DNA of 52,065 nucleotides from CAVTWJ01 sp964525605 (GTDB lineage: Bacteria; Oederibacteriota; Muellerivitia; Muellerivitales; Muellerivitaceae): NCBI GenBank assembly GCA_964525605.1, contig CAZGKT010000021.1:1-52065 (forward strand). The letters are read 5' to 3'. This document shows, one piece after another, positions 38,036 to 46,611 of the stretch. A program made the translations under genes and the position numbers. The notes beneath the pieces are model-generated. The model did not search any database. It saw nothing but the letters and a program-made list of their open reading frames with translations, and had not been told where the DNA came from. How positions within the stretch are numbered: the stretch's first letter is position 1; each line of letters begins with the position of its first letter.

Positions 38036-38833
38036 TCAAGAAGAAGCGCTTCGGTATTTCTTCAATCCACTCTGCCAGATCCAGACCGTGAAAGCGAAAA
38101 AGAAAGCCCCCAGGGCGAACCCGTAAAAGATCCCCCCGCCCTCCAACTTGTTGATCAACACCCCCGCCGGGAAATTGGAGACAATCAACATCGGGATCAC
38201 CGTCATCAAGGCCCTGCGCAACAGCCAGGGATAAATGTCGCCCGGATAGCGGGAAAATTGTCCCAACTGCCAATAAAGTTCCAGCAGGTTGCTCGAACGG
38301 CCGATCCAGAAGGTCCAAACTGAGAGAGTAAAAAGCATGGCGTAATAAATGAGGATGCTATTAACCACTAAAGCCAGGAAAAGCAACGCTTCCGGGCCTC
38401 CCACGCCTATGCCCAATTGGTGCAAGCCAAAACCGATCATGGCGAACCCGACCAAGCTGGTGAGAATGGAGGAATAATCGGTATATCGCAGGGACACGAG
38501 AAATTGGCTGTTGATGGGTTTGATGAGGGTGAAATCCAGGTCGCCTTGGCGTATCTGGTCGGTCAACCTCATGCAATTATCGTAAAAGAACGCCTCAAAG
38601 AGCTGGGTGATCACATTATTGGTGCCGAGCAAAATGACCATATCCCATTTGTTCCAGCCGCCGATCTCCGGGGTCTGGCCGTACATGACCTGGATATAAA
38701 CCAATTGCATAAAAACCCAAAGGCATTCGGTCAACAACCGCACCAGAAAATTGACCTTGAACTGCATTTCACGGATCAGGCAATTTTTCATCATCAGCCA
38801 GGTGAGCTTTAAATATCGTTTAAGGTTTTTCAT
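38036..38833 (-). CDS. ABC-2 type permease (second of pair)
   Basis: About 265 residues with six membrane helices. It starts MKNLKRYLKLTWLMMKNCL; I chose the ATG at 38833, which overlaps the stop of the preceding permease (ATGA). The sequence (MQFKVNFLVRLLTECLWVFMQ, QGDLDFTLIKPINSQFLVSLRY) matches the ABC-2/DUF990-like subunits of drug or polysaccharide exporters. It pairs with the permease at 38830-39684 and the ATPase at 39799-40779. Confidence 0.88.
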   Translation of the reverse strand: MKNLKRYLKLTWLMMKNCLIREMQFKVNFLVRLLTECLWVFMQLVYIQVMYGQTPEIGGWNKWDMVILLGTNNVITQLFEAFFYDNCMRLTDQIRQGDLDFTLIKPINSQFLVSLRYTDYSSILTSLVGFAMIGFGLHQLGIGVGGPEALLFLALVVNSILIYYAMLFTLSVWTFWIGRSSNLLELYWQLGQFSRYPGDIYPWLLRRALMTVIPMLIVSNFPAGVLINKLEGGGIFYGFALGAFFFAFTVWIWQSGLKKYRSASS

Positions 38834-39684
38834 CCGCCCACCGCCGAATAACGCTTCAAACCCCTGTTCCAAAGGGCCCGGCTAAGCAGGTAAAAAACGC
38901 CGACCCACATGAACCCGATACCGAGCAATTGAACCAATTGGTCCTGCGGAACCTTTCCCATGAGGATTACGCAGGGCCAATAACCCTCGTAACCGAACGG
39001 GGAGAGGGAAACCCATGGTTGTATGGATAGCGGCAAGAGGTTGAGGGGGATCAAGTGTCCGGAAAGGAAGAACTCAATGGTCATGACCACGAACAGGAAT
39101 GTGGAAATTTCCAAGAACCAGAAAGCCAGGGAGCCGATGATGAAACAGAAAAGCATCCCGATCCAGAAGGCGATGAAAAGCGAAACGACGAAAGCCACCC
39201 ATTCCCAGGGCGTCGGTGCATGGGTGAAATAATGGCGCATCAGATAAAGACAGGGGGGAAAGGTGAATAAGGCAACGTACCAGAACACCACCTTGTGGGC
39301 CAGACGGTACATAACCTGATACCAAAGGTAATCCATCGGGCGGGTCAGATAACGGTTAAGCAAACCATCCTTGATATCAACACTGATGTCCCGCATGGTA
39401 CCCGGCATGCTTGAAAAACCACGGGCGATGTACATCAGGGCGTAATATGCCACCATATCCTCATAGCTCATCCCCCGAATAATGGGGGAAGCCCCCCCCG
39501 TTTTGCGGGTCTGGTAAATGGCGTACCAGAGGAAGATGGTGGTTACCAGTGGGAGAAAACGGAAGACAACCCCGATGATGTAGTTTGACCGGTAAGCCAT
39601 GTCCTCCTGGGTGCGAGTGGACAGGATGACCCAGTATTTATGAAAGGGCGATCGAACCGGGGTTGTTGTGACTTCAGTACTCAA
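38830..39684 (-). CDS. ABC-2 type permease (first of pair)
   Basis: 284 residues, six membrane helices. Blocks such as YWVILSTRTQEDMAYRSNYI, DIKDGLLNRYLTRPMDYLWYQ and VVMTIEFFLSGHLIPLNLLP are those of ABC-2 exporter permeases of the DUF990/YhfA kind. It is translationally coupled to the second permease by a 4-nt overlap. A 115-bp gap with a strong hairpin separates it from the ATPase gene upstream. Confidence 0.88.
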   Translation of the reverse strand: MSTEVTTTPVRSPFHKYWVILSTRTQEDMAYRSNYIIGVVFRFLPLVTTIFLWYAIYQTRKTGGASPIIRGMSYEDMVAYYALMYIARGFSSMPGTMRDISVDIKDGLLNRYLTRPMDYLWYQVMYRLAHKVVFWYVALFTFPPCLYLMRHYFTHAPTPWEWVAFVVSLFIAFWIGMLFCFIIGSLAFWFLEISTFLFVVMTIEFFLSGHLIPLNLLPLSIQPWVSLSPFGYEGYWPCVILMGKVPQDQLVQLLGIGFMWVGVFYLLSRALWNRGLKRYSAVGG

Positions 39685-39723
39685 TGTTTAACACCTTTTA
39701 AGAACTTGAAATAAACCCGATTA

Positions 39724-39764
39724 ACCGCCAAACATTTCGGGCCACGACCGAAGTGTTTGGCGGT
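39724..39764. repeat. Perfect-looking hairpin between exporter ATPase and permeases
   Basis: ACCGCCAAACATTTCGG (39724-39740) pairs with CCGAAGTGTTTGGCGGT (39748-39764) over 17 bp with one wobble, around the loop GCCACGA. It shares the ACCGCCAA motif with the element at 42205-42308. It lies inside the probable ABC operon with no T-tract, so a processing or differential-expression role is more likely than full termination. Confidence 0.8.
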
Positions 39765-39798
39765 GAAAATCGCCTTTGTATTGAGGTTTCTTAAAGGT

Positions 39799-40779
39799 TC
39801 AGGAACCAATTTTAAAAACCTTCTCGATGACTTCTTCGATGGGGACTTCCTCAATATTGATATCGTCCACATCGAACCGGTTCAAAATCTCATTGGATGC
39901 TTTTTTCACGGATTCCCGGGCCACCCTCAAAACCGCCTTGTGGGGGGTCAGCTCCTCGACATGTCCGAGAGCCTCGAGCTGTTCCCGCGATACTTCCCCA
40001 TTCTCGAAAGTCACGGTAATGAGCTTGAACTGCGAAAACCGCTCCACCACCTCTTCCAAACGGCCGTCAAAGATCTTCTTGCCCGAATTGATGACCACGA
40101 CCCGGTCGCAAAGGGCCTGGATATCGTTCATGTAATGACTGGTCAAAAGAATGGTCGTCTTGGTCTTGCGGTTATATTCCTTGATGAATTCCCGTATGTT
40201 CTTCTGGGCCACCACATCCAGCCCGATGGTCGGCTCATCCAAAAACAAAACCCGCGGCCGATGTAAAAGCGAGGCGATCAGCTCAAATTTCATGCGCTCA
40301 CCCAGGGAAAGCTCCCGCACCATGATCCCCAAGAGTTTTTTGACCTGTAACAGCTCGGTCATTTCATCCAGAACCGCCTGGTATTCTTTATCCCCCACCC
40401 CATAGATTTCTTTGTTGAGGTAAAGCGACTCCTGCGCGGGCAAATCCCACCACAGCTGATTCTTTTGGCCCATGACGAGGGCGAATTGACGGCGGTATTC
40501 GTTCTTGCGTTCCCAGGGAACAAACCCCATCACGTTCGCGGTCCCCGTGGTGGGATAAAGAATTCCGGCAAGCATCTTGAGGGTCGTGGTCTTCCCCGCC
40601 CCGTTGGGCCCTAAAAAACCGACTAATTCCCCTTCGTTTATCTTGAAGGAGACACCATCCACCGCCCTGACCTCGCTGAATTCGCGTTTGAACATGGCCT
40701 CGATGGCGCCGCCGATACCGGGCTTCTTCTTGGTGGTTCGGTAGATTTTCGTGAGATTTTCGACTTCGATGATGGACAT
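39799..40779 (-). CDS. ABC-2 exporter ATPase
   Basis: 326 residues. Walker A GPNGAGKTTTLKML, Q-loop VMGQKNQLWWDLPAQES, signature LSLGERMKFEL, Walker B RVLFLDEPTIGLD and the switch His in LLTSHYMND are all present. The form with GQKNQLWWDLP is typical of the ATPases that pair with two DUF990-type permeases. Residues about 260-326 form an accessory C-terminal region. It is the first gene of the exporter operon. Substrate unknown. Confidence 0.93.
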   Translation of the reverse strand: MSIIEVENLTKIYRTTKKKPGIGGAIEAMFKREFSEVRAVDGVSFKINEGELVGFLGPNGAGKTTTLKMLAGILYPTTGTANVMGFVPWERKNEYRRQFALVMGQKNQLWWDLPAQESLYLNKEIYGVGDKEYQAVLDEMTELLQVKKLLGIMVRELSLGERMKFELIASLLHRPRVLFLDEPTIGLDVVAQKNIREFIKEYNRKTKTTILLTSHYMNDIQALCDRVVVINSGKKIFDGRLEEVVERFSQFKLITVTFENGEVSREQLEALGHVEELTPHKAVLRVARESVKKASNEILNRFDVDDINIEEVPIEEVIEKVFKIGS

Positions 40780-40888
40780 GGGGGAGGAAATATCCTTATG
40801 TTGGGCTTAAGAGGGCGTCATTATAGGAACCGCCCAAAACCGTAACAAGACCAAGGGTTAAAAGTTTCAGGCAAAACTTTAGGCTTTT

Positions 40889-41121
40889 ACCGCGAAGGCG
40901 CGGAGAAAACTTGGGTCAAATGATGAAAGCAAACAGGGTTTCTTTATTAAAAGAGATGAAGTTACCTCATGGTTTAGTCACAGATTCATGAGATGCACAC
41001 GGATAAGCCGAATAAAAATATTTTAGAATTCACGCCTTTTAAATCTTATGAATCCTATGCATCTGTGGCTAAAAATTTATTTACGCTTTGCGAAAAATTC
41101 AAATCTCCGCGTCTTCGCGGT
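40889..41121. repeat. Nested pair of inverted repeats upstream of nth
   Basis: Outer arms ACCGCGAAGGCGCGGAGA (40889-40906) and TCTCCGCGTCTTCGCGGT (41104-41121) match at 17 of 18 positions. Inner arms at 40976-41007 (from AGTCACAGATTCATGAGATG) and 41045-41070 (ending ATGCATCTGTGGCT) belong to a different family, so one element seems to have inserted in another. The 365-bp gap between the ABC ATPase and nth holds no other feature. Confidence 0.8.
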
Positions 41122-41144
41122 GAATGAATTGAGGTTCTCCTAAA

Positions 41145-41777
41145 ATGGTTTCAAAATCAAATTTTCCCAAGGTTCTCAAAGAACTGAAGCGCCTTTATCC
41201 TGATGTGCGCTGTTTTCTTCACTACAAGACCCCCTTCCAATTGCTTTGTTCGGTCATCCTTTCCGCCCAATGCACGGATGAAAGGGTGAACCTGGTCGCG
41301 CCTGAGCTATTCAAGGTCTTCCCCACCCCCGAAAAGTTGGCGGCGGCGAAACAAAAGGATGTGGAAAAAATCATCCACTCCACCGGGTTCTATAAGAACA
41401 AGGCGAAAAACCTGATCGGCTGCGCCCAAGCTTTGATGGCCCATCACGGGGGAAAGCTACCCCAAACCATGGAAGAACTCATTCAAATACCAGGTGTGGG
41501 CCGAAAAACCGCTAATGTGGTTTTGGGAGAGGTTTATGGCATTTCAGTCGGCATTACGGTCGATACCCATGTCATGAGACTCAGTAATCGCCTCGGATGG
41601 ACGAAACATCAGGATGCCGTAAAAATCGAGCAGGATTTGATAAAAATAGTGCCCAAAGACGAATGGTTGACGATATCACACCGCTTAATTCAACACGGGC
41701 GCAAGGTTTGCGACGCCCGAAAACCCCTCTGCAACGTCTGCACCTTGGCAAAGTGGTGCCCGGACTCTAAAATATAA
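41145..41777 (+). CDS. nth: Endonuclease III
   Basis: 210 residues. It removes oxidised pyrimidines and cleaves abasic sites. The helix-hairpin-helix ELIQIPGVGRKTANVVLGE holds the catalytic Lys (about 121), VDTHVMRL the catalytic Asp (about 140), and the C-terminal KVCDARKPLCNVCTLAKWC is the Cys-x6-Cys-x2-Cys-x5-Cys iron-sulfur motif. All key residues are present. It starts close to the nested repeat. Confidence 0.97.
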   Translation: MVSKSNFPKVLKELKRLYPDVRCFLHYKTPFQLLCSVILSAQCTDERVNLVAPELFKVFPTPEKLAAAKQKDVEKIIHSTGFYKNKAKNLIGCAQALMAHHGGKLPQTMEELIQIPGVGRKTANVVLGEVYGISVGITVDTHVMRLSNRLGWTKHQDAVKIEQDLIKIVPKDEWLTISHRLIQHGRKVCDARKPLCNVCTLAKWCPDSKI

Positions 41778-41801
41778 GGAAATCGGTGACGGAACGGCCT
41801 T

Positions 41802-42119
41802 ATGAGACACGTACAAAACGACATGCTGAAAATGCAGGTTCAAAACGCCATGATGGCTCAACAAATGGCGGAAGCCAATAAAAGTAAAAGATTGGACAAG
41901 GCCCGCGCCGAGGCCTCGGAAGAACTCGCGGATCTCCAAAAAGCGGAAGAGTTGAAAAACAAGACGGTTCGCGAGGTTTCCACCGACAAGAAAAACCAAA
42001 AAGGCCAGGCTCAGGATTTGCGGCCCCAAAGCTATAAAAAAGATGGAACGGTTGAAGACGGCGGCGGCCCCTCCGATTTCGGCGAAAAACTAGCTAAACG
42101 CATCGATATCAAAATCTAA
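41802..42119 (+). CDS. Small charged helical protein of unknown function
   Basis: 105 residues, rich in Lys, Glu, Ala and Gln (MLKMQVQNAMMAQQMAEANK, KARAEASEELADLQKAEELK), so probably a coiled coil with a disordered C-terminal half. No signal peptide, no known family. It follows nth by 24 bp and may be cotranscribed. GGAACGG is a possible ribosome binding site. Confidence 0.5.
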   Translation: MRHVQNDMLKMQVQNAMMAQQMAEANKSKRLDKARAEASEELADLQKAEELKNKTVREVSTDKKNQKGQAQDLRPQSYKKDGTVEDGGGPSDFGEKLAKRIDIKI

Positions 42120-42204
42120 CTTCAATCTTCAATCAGAACTTCGTTCTCCCCAGAATAATCTGTTTAAGAACCTAAAACAAAATCTCAAGGCAAAGACCAT
42201 TTTT

Positions 42205-42308
42205 ACCGCCAAGTCGCCAAGTTCGCCAAGAAAACATAAAACCAAACATTTGGTTTTAAAGATTTTCTAACTTTTCGTTGTTCTTGGCGTCCTTGGTGTC
42301 TTGGCGGT
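42205..42308. repeat. Inverted repeat of the ACCGCCAAG family
   Basis: Arms ACCGCCAAGTCGCCAAGTTC... (42205-42232) and its near-complement at 42281-42308 (ending GTGTCTTGGCGGT) match at about 24 of 28 positions. The centre is a perfect small palindrome ACCAAA-CA-TTTGGT (42241-42254). It lies between convergent genes. Confidence 0.8.
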
Positions 42309-42340
42309 TAAATAGCCTTTAAAAGAGTCTCTAAAATAAA

Positions 42341-42375
42341 AAAGACCCCTGGCGCCAATGACGCCAAGGGTCTTT
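42341..42375 (-). terminator. Intrinsic terminator of the gene at 42394-43326
   Basis: AAAGACCCCTGGCG (42341-42354) and CGCCAAGGGTCTTT (42362-42375) pair with one mismatch. On the minus strand a T-rich run follows (TTTTTTATTTTAG). It may serve both strands, because the plus-strand genes at 41145-42119 converge here. Confidence 0.85.
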
Positions 42376-42393
42376 TTCTTTTACCTACCGGTT

Positions 42394-43326
42394 TTATGGC
42401 TGTTGAACAGACGCTTTTTGTTTGGCCCCATCGTAAATCACCGTCATGAAAGAAAAGACATCCAGGTAATCGCGGGCGCCCAACGGCTTGAGAAGCACCA
42501 GATAACCCGCCGCCATCTCCATCAAGGCGGAATAGGTTCTCCAATTGGGGTGATGCTCGTACAACAACCCGTGCCCCATCATGGTGGCAAAGTCCTTGGC
42601 CACATGGGGCTTTAAAAGCATGTGGCTTTCAGGCCTGGCCAGAAAGGGGAAAAGAGTGGCGTTAGGCCACTTGGCGAAACCTTGAATCGAGCTGGCATTG
42701 ACCATCTCGAAATAGGGCTTCATGGTCCCCTCGTTGACTTCCACCGGCCCTAGAACGTTGGACAAGGCCTTGAAATAAAGAAGGGATTCGGTTTCATTGT
42801 TCAAAAGTTCCTTGAAGCATTTGATCTCCCCCCTATAAATCAAGTCCTGCTCGTTCAGGATCGCCTGGGCCCGATCCGCAATCACCCGAAGGGAGTGATT
42901 CTCCACCATATTGCGCAATTGCCCGTCCCCGAAAGCCGATTGAAACTCCCGGGAGAGATGTTCGAGGGCATATTGTCCGCCCGCGCCGGGGCCTCCCCGA
43001 TAAAGGAGATCGGTAAAAGCCTGCGGATAACGGGATTTGAAGATACCCAGGCCCTGGTTGAAATCAAGCAAAGGGAGCGGGGCGGCGGGTTCACGTTTTT
43101 TCCGGATTTTTTTCGCGATCAGTTCATCCAACGCGGCATCGGTCTGGCCCTCCGCCTTGATCAATATATTTCCCGTGAGGGGATATTTTTTAGCCATCGC
43201 GTCTTCGCAGTCCCGGAAGCGTATAAAGGCGAACCCCTTTTCGATCTTCAAAATCTTTCCCGGTCCCCAACTTTCCTTGATCGGCAATATGACCAGTTTC
43301 CCAACATCTTTTTTCGTAATATCCAT
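42394..43326 (-). CDS. Unknown protein with DUF3553-like N-terminus
   Basis: 310 residues. Residues about 5-45 (GKLVILPIKESWGPGKILKI, AFIRFRD) resemble the DUF3553/CarD-like small beta-barrel found in helicase-associated proteins. The rest is mainly helical and I cannot assign it (QALEHL-type blocks, TMKPYFEMVNASSIQGFAKW). No signal peptide or membrane segment. It is a single gene with its own terminator. The DUF3553 resemblance is by eye and needs a profile search. Confidence 0.6.
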   Translation of the reverse strand: MDITKKDVGKLVILPIKESWGPGKILKIEKGFAFIRFRDCEDAMAKKYPLTGNILIKAEGQTDAALDELIAKKIRKKREPAAPLPLLDFNQGLGIFKSRYPQAFTDLLYRGGPGAGGQYALEHLSREFQSAFGDGQLRNMVENHSLRVIADRAQAILNEQDLIYRGEIKCFKELLNNETESLLYFKALSNVLGPVEVNEGTMKPYFEMVNASSIQGFAKWPNATLFPFLARPESHMLLKPHVAKDFATMMGHGLLYEHHPNWRTYSALMEMAAGYLVLLKPLGARDYLDVFSFMTVIYDGAKQKASVQQP

Positions 43327-43702
43327 GACGTATTTATTCCTTTCGTAAATTGTGATTAATGTCCGGGGGTTCCCTTCCTCCCACGGCCGCCGGGACAGGG
43401 GCGACGAAGGGGAGCAAAAGAAAAAGGTTCGGCGGTGGAACAGGGGTATTAGGGTGGCGTCAGCGAAAGGAGAGGAATACTTCGGAGAAGGAAATTAAAA
43501 TTCATGGCTCAACACCTCGCGTAAACAACGGGCTTATTATAACTCCGCCGAGGAAAGATGAATGCCGATCTTGAAATTATTTGGTTTCTATTTGTCGCAA
43601 GGGACAGGTCATGACAAAAATTTTTAAAATAAAATTCTAATGAAAAGTGATTGGCAAATAGAAATCGGGAAATAATTATCGATAAATTAAATGGTCAGTC
43701 CA
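43327..43702. other. Gene-free stretch
   Basis: I see no convincing gene. A 71-codon plus-strand open frame at 43359-43574 has low-complexity, biased composition and no ribosome binding site. The right part (43600-43700) is AT-rich. Confidence 0.5.
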
Positions 43703-43981
43703 TCACGGCGATAAAAGATGAGCTCTCGTTAAAAAGCGATTCAAAATTTCTTCTACCAAGCCTTTATCTTTTTTGCTCAAAATTAAAGAATTGCCCTGAG
43801 TGGCTAACCCCAAAATTTCCGCAAGCATTTCATCCCGCACTTCAAAATCCGTCGTCTTTTCTCCGGGCTTGAGGCCCTGCAAGTGGGCGAACCACTTTTC
43901 GTAAAGAACCAGACCTTCCGTCTCAAGCAGATTCCCCACAAAGTGGCTTATCCCTGAATTTCGGTCGGATTTCGTACCCAT
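43703..43981 (-). CDS. Small protein of unknown function
   Basis: 92 residues, no membrane segment, mixed helical composition (SHFVGNLLETEGLVLYEKWF, VRDEMLAEILGLATQGNS). GGCGG lies before the ATG at an acceptable distance. No family recognised. It lies beside the pirin gene on the same strand, 50 bp apart. Confidence 0.5.
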   Translation of the reverse strand: MGTKSDRNSGISHFVGNLLETEGLVLYEKWFAHLQGLKPGEKTTDFEVRDEMLAEILGLATQGNSLILSKKDKGLVEEILNRFLTRAHLLSP

Positions 43982-44031
43982 TTTTTCCGCCTCATGGTTT
44001 CATATTTCAACGCGGTTCTACCTACTTTTCA

Positions 44032-44730
44032 TTATGGCAGGTCAAAGAAGAGAAAGTGGGCGTCTTTCACAATCTTTGCATCAGGCGATTCTTCTTTCGA
44101 TAGCGCCAACCCATCCCCGTCGGAAAGTTTGTGGGGGCCGACCGAAAGCTCGCCCGAAGCCAATTGAAGCCATCCCTTCCGCCCTTTCGGAAGGGGCAAT
44201 TTCACCTTTTCCCCCGCACCCATTTTGGCCAGGTAAAGCCTGACATCCTGGTTGAGGGTGATGGAATCTTCCTTCCCGTTTCGAGATGCGGCTAAGAAAA
44301 GCTTGCCCGATGCCAGTTCCTTTGAAAAATCCTTCTGGGCATAGCCGGGTTTCAGCCCTTCTTTTTCAGGCAATATCCAAATTTGGAAGAAATGGGTTTC
44401 CTTGTCTTTCTCGTGGTTGTATTCCGAATGCCGCACGCCCGTCCCGGCGCTCATGCGCTGTACTTCCCCAGGCAAAATGGTGGCCGCCGTGCCCATGGAA
44501 TCCTTGTGGTCCAGGGCGCCGCTCAGGACATAGGAGATGATCTCCATGTCCCGGTGGCCGTGGGTTCCAAAACCCGTTCCACCTTGAATGCGATCCTCGT
44601 TAATGACCCGCAAGTCTCCGAAACCCATTTGGGCCTCTTCGTAGTAATCGCTAAAGGAGAAGGTGTGTTGGGAATGGAGCCACCCCAGGTCGCTGAGGCC
44701 CCGATCCCCTGATTTGCGGAGGGTCATCAT
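44032..44730 (-). CDS. Pirin-family protein
   Basis: About 232 residues. The pirin metal site is clear: GFGTHGHRDMEIISYVLSG with the His ligands, and GVRHSEYNHEK. Two cupin halves are present. Bacterial pirins such as YhhW have quercetin dioxygenase activity, but the natural substrate is unknown. The ATG at 44730 was chosen because AAGGA precedes it; a longer start is possible. Confidence 0.9.
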   Translation of the reverse strand: MMTLRKSGDRGLSDLGWLHSQHTFSFSDYYEEAQMGFGDLRVINEDRIQGGTGFGTHGHRDMEIISYVLSGALDHKDSMGTAATILPGEVQRMSAGTGVRHSEYNHEKDKETHFFQIWILPEKEGLKPGYAQKDFSKELASGKLFLAASRNGKEDSITLNQDVRLYLAKMGAGEKVKLPLPKGRKGWLQLASGELSVGPHKLSDGDGLALSKEESPDAKIVKDAHFLFFDLP

Positions 44731-44849
44731 GGCGGTGTCCTTTACCTGCATAGATAAAAGTCAGGATTATCCTAGGAAAAGGGAGGAGAAATAGTCAGGG
44801 GGTATGGAGAAAAATGATTGAGAATGACGCTAGTTATTCCAAACTCAGA

Positions 44850-45170
44850 TCATCTAACTCTTCGCAAAGCGTATCGAACAATTTTTGAAACCGTATCTTT
44901 TGTTATGCCCCGCTTTTTACAATAATCTGACTTAATCCAATCGGTGAGAGCTTTGGTTCCCTTACTTGAATTACACGGAGCACAGCACAGAGCAATATTC
45001 TTGCGATTTACAATATTCGCATCATTGATAATATGCTCCCAAGTAGCCATAGACTTCCTAGAACCGTTACGCGGAACGACCTCACGTAATTTTACGCCGC
45101 AATAAACACAAAATTTGTCTCGCTTCCTCACCTCTTCTTCTAGCCACTTTGGAATTTTCCATCGATTCAT
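44850..45170 (-). CDS. HNH endonuclease
   Basis: 106 residues. The HNH core is visible: CVYCGVKLREV as the first Cys pair, WEHIINDANIVNRKNIALCC with the catalytic His, and CAPCNSSKG as the second Cys pair. The region is AT-richer than its neighbours, which suggests acquisition. It lies at the outer edge of the zone of repeated ald ends, so it may be cargo or a relic of a mobile element. No associated methylase or integrase is seen. Confidence 0.85.
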   Translation of the reverse strand: MNRWKIPKWLEEEVRKRDKFCVYCGVKLREVVPRNGSRKSMATWEHIINDANIVNRKNIALCCAPCNSSKGTKALTDWIKSDYCKKRGITKDTVSKIVRYALRRVR

Positions 45171-45231
45171 AATTAAACCTCGGAAGATCTTACTTGGGCC
45201 AATTCAGGAACGGATTCGAGTTTTATTTAAA

Positions 45232-45276
45232 CACTGTCTTCAGCGCAAGATGAATGATTTCTCCATAATTCCAGGT
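45232..45276 (-). pseudogene. Decayed copy of the ald 3' end (third copy)
   Basis: On the minus strand this reads GEIIHLALKTVFK-stop, very close to the ald tail GKIIHPALKAVFK-stop. A one-base length change shifts the frame further upstream, where nucleotide similarity (CCAGGTT) continues. It abuts the stop of the DUF3592-like gene. It is in the same orientation as ald and as the copy at 47077-47265. Confidence 0.75.
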
Positions 45277-46611
45277 TTATTCACTTCCAAAGTAGAAATA
45301 AACCAAATTTTGGCTGGCTTGATGAAATAGAAAAAGAGCCATTCCCATTAATCCAATTCCCAAAAGGACCTTTGATAGAACCTCAAAATCACCCACCGAA
45401 ACATTTTCAGGATTAGAAGGGTCGTAAAGAATGTCCACGTTCTTTCCCACATGCCAATCGTCTACATAAAGCCCTTCGACTTTCTTTTGGGCTGTAATGG
45501 TTTTGCCGTTCGGAAGCACAAAACCCAGGGTCAAATTCCAATAATAAGTCCTGTTTCGACTTGAATGGCTGACAGTTAGAGAGGAATTTTGCACCTGGGC
45601 GGCTGTCGGCGTCCAGCGACTCAAGGTCCAAGCCTTTTCAAAGGGTATAAAGCTCCCAAGGGCCAGTAAACTCACAAAAAAATAAACAATACCGAATGGA
45701 AATATCCTTCCCTTGAAGGCCTTCCCTTTCAACATCAGCTTTGTGATCGAATCCACCTTATCTTCGTGGCCAAGGGTTTTCAATATCTTGTCGATATCCG
45801 AGATTACCCCCAGATAATCCCGAGTTGCTATTTGCGACAGTATGACTTGTTGAGATTTTTCGAATTTCAAGTACGTCATCGGCAAGAAAAAGCCCCTTTT
45901 TCTGTCTGCGGTCTGGGAATGCATGGTAACCAACCGGTCCCAAGGGTGGTAAACGCCCCGGGCGAAAAGAGAACCTTGGCGTATCCCCATGTGGTTGTAT
46001 TGGGTAAAAGAAAAGAAAACCAGGGCTGTCGCCAGTGCCGCTGCAATGCCGATCATCCAGACCAATAAGGGCTGTCCCGCAGCCATTGGGATAAAAACAA
46101 AGGTCAAACACCAAAGCATGCATGCTGTCCAATAGCTTCCGAAGATTTGGATCGAGTGTTCCAGAGGAGGCGCTGACTTTTCCACCTTCTTGTGCTTAGC
46201 GCCGGTTTTCCACACCGCGTCCCAGCATAAATTGCCGTTTTCGCAGGCTTGGGTTTCTGCCTTCTCCAGCTCAACCATGTTCAACACGTGGAGCTTCTGG
46301 CAATTGGAGCAGGCCACCATGGGAGCCGTCACCTTCAGGGTGAATGGCTTCATCCCCTTGACAGTGATTTCCTTGGTGAAAGTTCGGGTTTGCCCCTGCG
46401 CCAGGTTCAGGGCTTTCCCGCAATCGGCGCAATGTCCCTTTTTTTTGCCCAAACCGCTATAGTTCACGCCCGCCAGCAGGCTCCCCGCCGTCGTGTATTC
46501 CTTTTCAAAATGAGGCCCCGCCCCGTACCTCTGGCGGTTCTGGGGGTTCACCATCACTTCCAAGTCCTGGAAAGAGACGGTAGTCTGGCCGCTTGTGCCC
46601 GAGAACCGCAC
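45277..46611 (-). CDS. DUF3592-like membrane protein, C-terminal part (frameshifted gene)
   Basis: The visible frame encodes 444 residues from an ATG at 46611, but it stays open up to a run of seven C at 46658-46664. Shifting one base there joins it to the upstream frame (46554-46985) as LGRFGGKVFNKAGIAHPD. Features: two CxxC pairs (CADC, CSNC) suggesting a zinc ribbon, two central membrane helices, one near residue 310, and a C-terminal DUF3592-like domain (GKTITAQKKVEG, VDILYDPSNPENVSV) with a final helix. The whole protein would be about 570 residues. Function unknown. Confidence 0.75.
   Translation of the reverse strand: MRFSGTSGQTTVSFQDLEVMVNPQNRQRYGAGPHFEKEYTTAGSLLAGVNYSGLGKKKGHCADCGKALNLAQGQTRTFTKEITVKGMKPFTLKVTAPMVACSNCQKLHVLNMVELEKAETQACENGNLCWDAVWKTGAKHKKVEKSAPPLEHSIQIFGSYWTACMLWCLTFVFIPMAAGQPLLVWMIGIAAALATALVFFSFTQYNHMGIRQGSLFARGVYHPWDRLVTMHSQTADRKRGFFLPMTYLKFEKSQQVILSQIATRDYLGVISDIDKILKTLGHEDKVDSITKLMLKGKAFKGRIFPFGIVYFFVSLLALGSFIPFEKAWTLSRWTPTAAQVQNSSLTVSHSSRNRTYYWNLTLGFVLPNGKTITAQKKVEGLYVDDWHVGKNVDILYDPSNPENVSVGDFEVLSKVLLGIGLMGMALFLFHQASQNLVYFYFGSE

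Noticed and set aside
43359..43574. A 71-codon plus-strand open frame
   Set aside because: Biased composition, no ribosome binding site and no recognised motif.
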